From Candidatus Eiseniibacteriota bacterium (GTDB lineage Bacteria > Arandabacterota > Arandabacteria > Arandabacterales > Arandabacteraceae): a stretch of DNA of 6,061 bases. Position numbers and translations under genes: made by a program. The notes under the pieces are model-generated. The model was not told the origin of the DNA. It did not search any database and was given only the letters and a program-made list of their open reading frames with translations. Where the stretch lies: the NCBI GenBank assembly GCA_030592245.1, contig JAUVJV010000155.1:1-6061 (forward strand), read 5' to 3'. Positions 1-4,815 of the stretch are shown piece by piece (position 1 is the stretch's first letter; each line of letters starts with the position of its first letter).

Positions 1-565
1 CATGAGGGCCGTCCAGAGCCTCGCCTGTGATATGGCTCCAGAGGGTTCCGGTCGCCTTATCCTGCATGATCAGGCTGTTGCGCCAGAGTTTTCCGGATAC
101 GATCAATGTCAGCGTGGTGTCTTCGATAGTGCGGACGTAGACCACGTCCGTATGGCAGAGCGGTCACCAGGTTGGGGCTATGGGAAGACCGCCCACTGAG
201 TCGTTTACGATCTCATGCGCATCAAGCTGCCAGAGTGAATAGGCCCGGGCCTCGCCATCCAGGAGAATCCCCAGCACCATCTCATCAGGCGACATCTGGG
301 AATCGCCTTCTTCCCCACTCAGAAACACCGGTTCCAGGATAGCGGGTATGGCATCGGCGGGAAGCACGGTATACATCGTGTCGCCATCAAAAACCCCGTG
401 CACCTCGGACTCGGGACGCTGGGAGGACACTCCGCCGGGGATCATCAGGCTCAGCACGATCAGGAGTGCGAACACCAGGATCATTCCGGACAGCCCGCTG
501 CTATTCACAAGTGTTCTATTCAGGAACGTTCTTATACTCGATATCTGCATTTGCCCGCAGTTCAT
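1..565 (-). CDS. DUF3179 family membrane-anchored protein, predicted selenoprotein with UxxC motif (3' end outside window)
   Basis: The reading frame gives 133 residues, one TGA at 164-166, then 54 more codons without a stop to the window edge. Family signatures lie on both sides of the TGA: DAIPAI (residues 71-76), GEARAYSL (104-111), HEIVND (117-122), then T-W-[TGA]-P-L-C-H (132-138), and beyond it RNSLIMQD (162-169), GTLW (173-176) and GEALDGP (181-187). DUF3179 homologues normally read TYCPLCG or similar here, so the TGA replaces the first cysteine of the CxxC. With the hairpin at 132-150 this indicates selenocysteine at residue 134 and a resolving Cys137. One hydrophobic segment (about 28-41) with Arg12 and Arg17 before it predicts a membrane anchor or signal peptide, and hence an extracytoplasmic domain. 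The biochemical role of DUF3179 is unknown; a thiol or selenol redox role is inferred from the motif. The start is uncertain: ATG 565 keeps the positive N-region but overlaps the upstream gene by 50 nt and has only a weak AAGG. GTG 508 and ATG 484 are alternatives, neither with a good Shine-Dalgarno. Confidence 0.87.
132..150 (-). promoter_or_regulatory. Bacterial SECIS element (selenocysteine insertion stem-loop)
   Basis: Read on the minus strand, the RNA CGGACGUGGUCUACGUCCG forms a perfect 7-bp stem closed by a five-base GGUCU loop. The stem begins 13 nt after the UGA, and 20 nt separate the UGA from the loop. This matches known bacterial SECIS rules: an apical loop roughly 16-37 nt after the UGA with a G among its first two bases. 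The loop is the one recalled for the E. coli fdhF SECIS, where the G and U contact SelB and the UGA-to-loop distance is similar (about 18 nt). The element lies inside the coding region and also encodes T-D-V-V-Y-V-R. No bulged U is evident at the base of the stem. Confidence 0.85.
164..166 (-). other. In-frame UGA codon, predicted selenocysteine site
   Basis: TGA on the minus strand lies between the codons for Thr-Trp and Pro-Leu-Cys. It replaces the first Cys of the DUF3179 CPLC motif and creates a UxxC. The frame is open and family-like on both sides, so no frameshift is needed. No other in-frame TGA is needed in any gene of the window, and the other genes end in TAA or TAG, so a general reassignment of UGA is not supported. 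Confidence 0.86.
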
Positions 566-1550
566 CCGTATAGACCTTAAGGCCCTCCTGCTTGCCCCTG
601 CCCTCGAGAAAGCCCTTTATCTTTTCCCTGGCCTCATCAAAGGGAACCGTACGGCCTTCCTCGCTATCAACGACCTTTATGATATGAAAACCGAACCTGG
701 TCTCCACCAGGCCGCTGGTCTCGCCGACATCCAGCGCGAAGGCAGTGTCCTCGAAAGGCTTCACCATCTGGCCTTTCCCGAAAAAGCCCAGGTCTCCCCC
801 GCGGGGAGCGGTCGGACATGTTGAATGCTGGGTGGCAAGCTCCTCGAAATTCGCACCCTGCTCCAGCTCGGCGAGGACACGCTCGGCTTCCACCTTCTTC
901 TCGGCCCTCATCTCAGGCGTCGCTCCATCATCCAGCCCGAAAAGTATGTGGCTCGCCTTTATTCGCTCGGGCTGCTCGAACTGGGTGGGATTGCCGTCAT
1001 AGTACTCCCGGACCTGGGCATCGGTGACCCCCGAGCCCCCGGAGCGCTTCTCCATCAGTTTCTCAACCTTGACTGCGGTGGCCATCTCACTGAGGAGAGT
1101 CTCCTTCGTCATCCCCATCATGGCAAGCCGGTTCTCCATCTCTTCCTCGGAGCCGAACTGGGCCGTCACCTGAGCCATCCTCTCGTCGATCTCGTCCTGA
1201 GTGGCTTCTACCCCCTCATCCTCAATAGCCTGCTCCAGGAGCACCCGGCTTATGACATTGTCCGTTGCCTGCTGCTTCAGAACACCCTTCATGGATTCCA
1301 GCTGCTGCGGCGACATCTGGCCGCCCATCTGCTGCATCAGCCTGCCCATCTCCTCCTCGATCTGGCCATTGGTGATCTCCGTACCATCAACAATAACAGC
1401 GACCGTCGGATCACCCGGGCTGGCCTGGGACACCGGCTCCGCGCCTCCCTGCCGGGTCTCCGCCTGCTCGCCACCTTCCTCCTTGGCGCATCCGGCCAGG
1501 AACAACCCCAGAATTCCTATTAAGACCATAGTGACCTTGAGTACCTTCAT
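516..1550 (-). CDS. Lipoprotein parvulin-type peptidyl-prolyl cis-trans isomerase (SurA/PrsA-like)
   Basis: This 344-residue protein should catalyse proline cis-trans isomerisation and chaperone exported proteins in the periplasm. The N-terminus has a lipoprotein signal with lipobox FLAGC and lipidated Cys21; Ala at +2 and Lys at +3 suggest sorting to the outer membrane. Residues about 48-190 form a helical SurA_N-like chaperone region rich in Met, Gln and Glu. Residues about 198-295 form a PpiC/rotamase domain with the family marks ASHILF (His201), S-T-C-P (Cys245), GGDLGFF (251-257), GQMVKPFE (260-267) and FGFHII (His289). A helical tail follows to residue 344. The start at 1550 is fixed by AGGAGG at 1558-1563, 7 nt upstream, and by the lipobox; a start at 1613 would place a terminator hairpin inside the gene. 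The 3' end overlaps the longest form of the DUF3179 gene by 50 nt, suggesting translational coupling. Family assignment is firm, but whether it corresponds to SurA, PrsA or PpiD cannot be decided, so no symbol is given. Confidence 0.93.
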   Translation of the reverse strand: MKVLKVTMVLIGILGLFLAGCAKEEGGEQAETRQGGAEPVSQASPGDPTVAVIVDGTEITNGQIEEEMGRLMQQMGGQMSPQQLESMKGVLKQQATDNVISRVLLEQAIEDEGVEATQDEIDERMAQVTAQFGSEEEMENRLAMMGMTKETLLSEMATAVKVEKLMEKRSGGSGVTDAQVREYYDGNPTQFEQPERIKASHILFGLDDGATPEMRAEKKVEAERVLAELEQGANFEELATQHSTCPTAPRGGDLGFFGKGQMVKPFEDTAFALDVGETSGLVETRFGFHIIKVVDSEEGRTVPFDEAREKIKGFLEGRGKQEGLKVYTDELRANADIEYKNVPE

Positions 1551-1557
1551 TCCTCTT

Positions 1558-1563
1558 CCTCCT
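1558..1563 (-). promoter_or_regulatory. Shine-Dalgarno of the PPIase lipoprotein gene
   Basis: The minus strand reads AGGAGG seven bases before ATG 1550. It decides the start in favour of 1550 over the in-frame ATG at 1613. The same sequence class and 7-nt spacing occur before the TPR gene and the fibronectin-repeat gene. Confidence 0.85.
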
Positions 1564-1578
1564 GACTCTTCCTCATAA

Positions 1579-1606
1579 GAAAAAACGCCAGTAAGCCGGA
1601 CTGGCT
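1579..1606 (-). terminator. Rho-independent terminator or attenuator upstream of the PPIase gene
   Basis: The minus-strand RNA forms GCCAGU / ACUGGC (1605-1600 with 1592-1587) around a 7-nt loop, followed by G and six Us (1585-1580). This is a standard intrinsic terminator shape. It ends only about 17 nt before the Shine-Dalgarno at 1558-1563, leaving no room for a separate promoter downstream. Either it works as an attenuator in the leader of the PPIase gene, or readthrough is substantial. Confidence 0.6.
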
Positions 1607-1613
1607 GTCTCAC

Positions 1614-1652
1614 AACCCCACGACCCTTTCACAGGGTCCGGCGGGGTTTTTT
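1614..1652 (+). terminator. Stem-loop with T tract on the plus strand; antisense-facing terminator or part of a structured leader
   Basis: On the plus strand AACCCC (1614-1619) pairs with GGGGTT (1643-1648) and GACCCT (1622-1627) with AGGGTC (1633-1638), separated by a small internal loop, and a run of six Ts (1647-1652) follows. This would stop plus-strand transcription, yet no plus-strand gene is supported nearby. On the minus strand the same stem forms but is not followed by Ts. Together with the hairpin at 1579-1606 it may be a bidirectional terminator or a two-hairpin leader. Confidence 0.5.
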
Positions 1653-1700
1653 CTGACTTTCCTAATCTCTCATCATGGCTAATGTAAGTCCAGCCGACAG

Positions 1701-1740
1701 GCCCCGGTGCCTGCTGCCGTGATGGCGCTGCTACAGGGGC
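1701..1740 (-). other. Imperfect stem-loop just after the TPR gene stop codon
   Basis: GCCCC (1701-1705) and GGGGC (1736-1740) form the outer stem. Near the apex GCC/GGC around GTGAT forms a short inner stem that can extend with one bulge. It begins 3 nt after the stop codon and lacks a T tract in either direction, so it may be an mRNA 3'-end stabiliser or a processing structure rather than an intrinsic terminator. The rest of the 1653-1700 stretch shows nothing convincing. Confidence 0.35.
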
Positions 1741-1743
1741 ACG

Positions 1744-2349
1744 CTAGCCCCCGTAAAGACCCTCCAGGCGCTCTATCTCGGCCGCCAGGTCTTCTACAAA
1801 CGTGTCGGACTCGGGATCGAGAGAAACGCCGCCCAGAGCGTCCACCTGGACCTTGGCCAGCAGGAACTCGCCCAGGCCATAGTAGCTTTGCGCCATAATC
1901 AGCCGCAGATCACGCCAATCGAAATTCTCGTCATGGCTGAACTCGAAGTTGGATTCCTGGGTGAGCGCAGTGGATGCAGAAGCGACTGCACTGTCGAAGT
2001 GGGCCGGCTCGGTATCGTAGTCCCTGTAAACCGGGGCACATCCGGCATAACCCTCGGTCAGGCCAGGGTCATTGGTGACACACATCCCGAAGTTCTCAAG
2101 TGAGTTGGCCAGGGAATCAAGCTTGGCGTGTGACCAGCCCAGACCGTTAAAAGCATCCGCATAGTCGGCGTCGAGTCCGAGCGCCCGCTCGAACTTGTCA
2201 ATCGCCAGCTCATACTCACCCTGTTCAAAAAGGGTCCATCCGGCCGCGGTCAGCGACCCCGCCGTATCCGTCGGTCCGCCACCATCACCACCACACCCCA
2301 GAACCAACACAATGGAACAGAGGCATGCCATGCTTATCAGCCTTCTCAT
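1744..2349 (-). CDS. TPR-repeat lipoprotein
   Basis: The product is 201 residues. It starts with MRR, a hydrophobic stretch and a lipobox LVLGC, giving lipidated Cys19, with a Gly/Asp-rich linker after it; a non-cytoplasmic membrane lipoprotein is expected. Residues about 34-95 contain tetratricopeptide helices: AGWTLFEQGEYELAIDKFER with ALGLD, then a second unit around FNGLGWSHAKLDSLANSLEN. A later helical pair (about 147-175, with MAQSYYGLGEFLLAKVQVDA) resembles a third unit. TPRs mediate protein-protein contacts, and the partner is unknown. Translation starts from AGGAGG at 2357-2362, 7 nt upstream; this site overlaps the stop codon of the preceding gene, only 11 nt away, so the two genes are almost certainly co-transcribed and probably translationally coupled. 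No enzymatic motif is visible. Confidence 0.88.
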   Translation of the reverse strand: MRRLISMACLCSIVLVLGCGGDGGGPTDTAGSLTAAGWTLFEQGEYELAIDKFERALGLDADYADAFNGLGWSHAKLDSLANSLENFGMCVTNDPGLTEGYAGCAPVYRDYDTEPAHFDSAVASASTALTQESNFEFSHDENFDWRDLRLIMAQSYYGLGEFLLAKVQVDALGGVSLDPESDTFVEDLAAEIERLEGLYGG

Positions 2350-2356
2350 AGTCCTA

Positions 2357-2362
2357 CCTCCT
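2357..2362 (-). promoter_or_regulatory. Shine-Dalgarno of the TPR lipoprotein gene, overlapping the upstream stop codon
   Basis: The minus strand reads TAGGAGG, in which the TAG is the stop codon of the fibronectin-repeat gene (2363-2361) and AGGAGG is 7 nt before ATG 2349. The arrangement suggests that terminating ribosomes re-initiate on the TPR gene. Confidence 0.8.
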
Positions 2363-4535
2363 AACGCAAATGGACCATCTTCTTGGTAATGGTCTTCTGA
2401 TTGAACTTCACCCTGTAGAAATATACTCCACTGGCCACTTTCCCGCCATTGGCATCTCTTCCGTCCCAGACGATATCGTGCCGTCCGGGTATCATCAGGC
2501 CCCTGTGGAGCTCGTTCACCAGCCGGCCATCGATCGTTATGATATCGGCATACACGTGTCCTGCCCTGGGTATCTCGTATGAGATCACGGTAGCACCGGC
2601 GAATGGATTGGGAACATTCTGGAGCACCACCAGGTCCCCCCGCCCGTAGACAGGTGTATTGATATCGGGACTCGACAGCAGTCCATAAGTGCCGAGCTCG
2701 TCCACATAGGCCAGGACCAGGCCCCGCTTGGTATCCAGGAACGACGCTACCGGCGTGACCACGCCGGACTCTATCCTGGCAACTGCAAGATGCTCGGGCT
2801 CACCCGTCCCGGCGGCGCAGGAGAAGGCCATCTCAACGAAACCGTTAAGCGAGAGCCCAGGAGGGGACACGCTATAGGACCGGGTAATGCCCAGCCTGTC
2901 GAGATCCTGCCCCTCAATATCCTCACCCATTATCAGAACATAAGAATCCGTCTTGACCGCACCCGGCGGCACGCTCACGGAGAATGCCCCGTCAACACTC
3001 CTGGCAATACCTCCATCGGCACGCAGCACGAGGGTCGAGGAGAACGAGTGGCTGACTTCGTTATAGTTGAGCTTCACATCGCGCGCCCTGGCATATACCG
3101 TCATGGCCCCGGTCTGGTAGAGATCGTAATTGCCCATCCAGACATTCTCGGTAGCATCGGTAAGATTAAGATCAACCCCGGTACCGCCTACCGTGCAATG
3201 GACACTCGTGTCAACCAGGGTCTCAGAGCCCACAAGATAGACATCCAGGTAGTTGGTCAGATAGGGGTTCTGGAACACCGAGAGCGACAGCTCCGGTGGA
3301 AGTTTATCCTCCGACCGGGCGCCGACGCAATGCGGGCCTGAGTAGTTGGGCACCTCATCATAAGTGAAGAGACAGTAATAATAGGTGGTGTCGATCGCGT
3401 CGACCTGATGATGGAAGGTGTCCCGCGCGGCCGGAGCGGTAGAGAACTTGCCGTCGGCCCCATTGGGCACGGGCGAGCCCGAGCTGATCGATCCCGGGGG
3501 ACCATCGAGCGAATAACGAACGAGGACACCTTCAGTATCCTCATCATCTGCCGTCATCCAGATCACCTTGATCGACCCATCCGGCTGGGCCTGGGCCGTG
3601 GTCACCTGCAGGCCGTCGGGTGGAGTGACATCCTGGGGCGTTCCGCTCACGCTCTGAGGGATGGAGTAGTTGGAAACCTCATCTCCCGCAAACCAGATAT
3701 AGTAGTAAGTTGTGCCATTCACCAACCCCGTGTGGACGAAGCTGTCCACGCTGGCCGGTGAGCCGGCGAACTTACCATCAGAACCATTGGGTACCGGGCT
3801 CCCATCGGTTGGTGACGCGGGGAAGTCATCGGTCGCAAAACGCACAAGCGTGTGATCGAAATCCGAATCCGATGGATTGGTCCACTTCAGGGTGATCGCC
3901 ATGTCACCAATCTCAAGCGGCTGGAGCGTCACCCCACCGGGAGGCACCCCATCGAAGGGAGTCCCGCTGTCCGTGACCGCCTCGGAATAGTTCCGGGAAA
4001 GGTCATAGGCGAAAGCCGAGTAGTAATACCTGGTCCCGTTGATCAAGGATATATGGCTGTAGACACTTTCGGAGCCTGGAGTACCCGGGAACTCACCCTC
4101 AGAACCGGAAACAGGAGCACCTTCATCCGGGGCCCCGGGGAAGTCCGATGTGGAGTAGCGAATAACCGTTCCCGCGAAGTCCGAATCAGAGGGATTGGTC
4201 CACTCAAGATAGATTTCCGCATCCATCGCGAGCGCACCGAACTCCGTCACCTCCATCGGCGGCTCGGTATCAACCGCAGCAACAGCCAGCGTCGACCAGA
4301 AGCCATCATACAGCTGAATGTCTATGCCGGTGGCAACCGGTCCTATCGGATCCTGCCCGAAGGTGTCATGGATGGCATACTTCGAGGAACTCGCCTGTCC
4401 CCCCGCCGAGCCAATGACATCACTCGATATCTTCTTCCCGGCATCCGCCGGGGCCGGCCGCGCAAGGCAGACCGTGAGACAAACCACAAGCATTACAAGA
4501 GGAACCAGCCAAACTGCCCTTCTTCGCTCTGGCAT
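2361..4535 (-). CDS. Exported surface protein with three fibronectin-III-like repeats and a FlgD-like C-terminal sorting domain
   Basis: The 724-residue product begins with a signal peptide (MPERRR, hydrophobic core about 8-24, likely cut near ARPAPADA). Residues about 36-75 carry a SAGGQASSSKYAIHDTFGQ-like motif ending in DGFW, as often seen in surface proteins of FCB-type candidate phyla. Three fibronectin-III-like repeats follow (about 86-184, 189-291, 296-398), sharing WTNPSDSDF, a [DS]DFP...SPVPNGSDGKF-type loop and YYY...NYS strands. A beta-rich region leads to a ZU5-like stretch (about 498-565, with VPPGAV). The end (about 630-724) is a FlgD-like Ig domain: NVPNPFAGATVISYEIP, GRLVNEL, WDGRDANGGKVASGVYFYR and a basic KKMVHLR tail. 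Such ends act as type IX-like secretion or sorting signals in Bacteroidota; export by that route here is inferred. The start at 4535 has GGAGG 7 nt upstream (4543-4547) and puts the signal peptide at the N-terminus, unlike ATG 4571. Ligand and exact role are unknown. Confidence 0.9.
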   Translation of the reverse strand: MPERRRAVWLVPLVMLVVCLTVCLARPAPADAGKKISSDVIGSAGGQASSSKYAIHDTFGQDPIGPVATGIDIQLYDGFWSTLAVAAVDTEPPMEVTEFGALAMDAEIYLEWTNPSDSDFAGTVIRYSTSDFPGAPDEGAPVSGSEGEFPGTPGSESVYSHISLINGTRYYYSAFAYDLSRNYSEAVTDSGTPFDGVPPGGVTLQPLEIGDMAITLKWTNPSDSDFDHTLVRFATDDFPASPTDGSPVPNGSDGKFAGSPASVDSFVHTGLVNGTTYYYIWFAGDEVSNYSIPQSVSGTPQDVTPPDGLQVTTAQAQPDGSIKVIWMTADDEDTEGVLVRYSLDGPPGSISSGSPVPNGADGKFSTAPAARDTFHHQVDAIDTTYYYCLFTYDEVPNYSGPHCVGARSEDKLPPELSLSVFQNPYLTNYLDVYLVGSETLVDTSVHCTVGGTGVDLNLTDATENVWMGNYDLYQTGAMTVYARARDVKLNYNEVSHSFSSTLVLRADGGIARSVDGAFSVSVPPGAVKTDSYVLIMGEDIEGQDLDRLGITRSYSVSPPGLSLNGFVEMAFSCAAGTGEPEHLAVARIESGVVTPVASFLDTKRGLVLAYVDELGTYGLLSSPDINTPVYGRGDLVVLQNVPNPFAGATVISYEIPRAGHVYADIITIDGRLVNELHRGLMIPGRHDIVWDGRDANGGKVASGVYFYRVKFNQKTITKKMVHLR
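3342..4280 (-). repeat. Three tandem fibronectin-III-like protein repeats
   Basis: Each unit is about 100 codons: 4280-3984, 3971-3663 and 3650-3342. Units 1 and 2 share WTNPSDSDF and an [RS]-DDFP-like strand. Units 2 and 3 share SPVPNG[SA]DGKF, and all three end in a TYYY...F..DE/L..NYS pattern before a GTP or similar linker. Repetition is clear at the protein level, with only partial nucleotide identity, so the duplications are not very recent. Confidence 0.8.
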
Positions 4536-4561
4536 CCTACAACCTCCGTCTGTTTGTCCGT

Positions 4562-4589
4562 ATTTTATCATGGGTATCTATTTTCACAA
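4562..4589 (-). promoter_or_regulatory. Candidate promoter P2 for the fibronectin-repeat gene
   Basis: On the minus strand TTGTGA (4589-4584) is separated by 16 nt from TAAAAT (4567-4562), and a TG one base upstream of the -10 makes it an extended -10. Transcription would start near 4555, giving a short 5' leader before GGAGG at 4543-4547. The local sequence is AT-rich compared with the genes. Confidence 0.45.
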
Positions 4590-4704
4590 AGGCTTCTTTC
4601 ACTATGATCATATTCACCCTCAGGGCCTCGATCTCAGATGAGACCGACTGGCAGCAAACGCCATATGGAATCTCGCACCTCCACACGGATCAGAACTCGC
4701 GAGC

Positions 4705-4734
4705 ATTTTAACACACTCCCCCTTGCAGGGTCAA
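4705..4734 (-). promoter_or_regulatory. Candidate promoter P1 for the fibronectin-repeat gene
   Basis: On the minus strand TTGACC (4734-4729) and TAAAAT (4710-4705) are 18 nt apart, a good sigma-70-like match. Transcription would begin around 4698, giving a leader of about 160 nt. A 9-base direct repeat, TGACCCTGC, overlaps the -35 box and recurs 36 bp upstream. Confidence 0.5.
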
Positions 4735-4815
4735 ACCTGCTCCATCGCCCTTCAATCGCCGCAGGGTCAGAGGAGCATTCATTCCCTGCCCACTTGCTGC
4801 AAAACGATTCTCAGG

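Noticed and set aside
164..565. A complete 133-residue protein ending at the TGA
   Set aside because: It would stop in the middle of the DUF3179 core. The matching second half follows in the same frame, and a SECIS-like hairpin follows the TGA, so readthrough is the better explanation.
1..565. Pseudogene or sequencing error at the TGA
   Set aside because: A random nonsense change would rarely fall exactly on the redox Cys codon with a GGUCU hairpin at the correct distance; the rest of the frame is intact. It cannot be fully excluded without reads or homologues.
825..1523. Plus-strand open frame of 232 codons opposite the isomerase gene
   Set aside because: It is antisense to a firmly identified gene, shows no recognisable domain, has a low-complexity Leu/His-rich composition typical of the reverse strand, and has no good ribosome site.
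1551..1613. N-terminal extension of the isomerase gene to ATG 1613
   Set aside because: It would translate through the terminator hairpin and bury the lipoprotein signal; ATG 1550 has a near-perfect Shine-Dalgarno and a proper lipobox.
4536..4571. Upstream start of the fibronectin-repeat gene at ATG 4571
   Set aside because: It adds twelve polar residues before a normal MPERRR signal peptide and would overlap candidate promoter P2; ATG 4535 has GGAGG at the right distance.
3852..4607. Plus-strand open frame of 251 codons opposite the fibronectin-repeat gene
   Set aside because: It has an Arg/Gly/Ile-rich antisense composition, no domain, and runs through both the signal peptide and the intergenic promoter region.
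4741..4800. Terminator after the GIGT-repeat gene (GCAGGG/CCCTGC inverted repeat)
   Set aside because: The loop is long (about 17 nt) and no T tract follows, so it is not a convincing intrinsic terminator.
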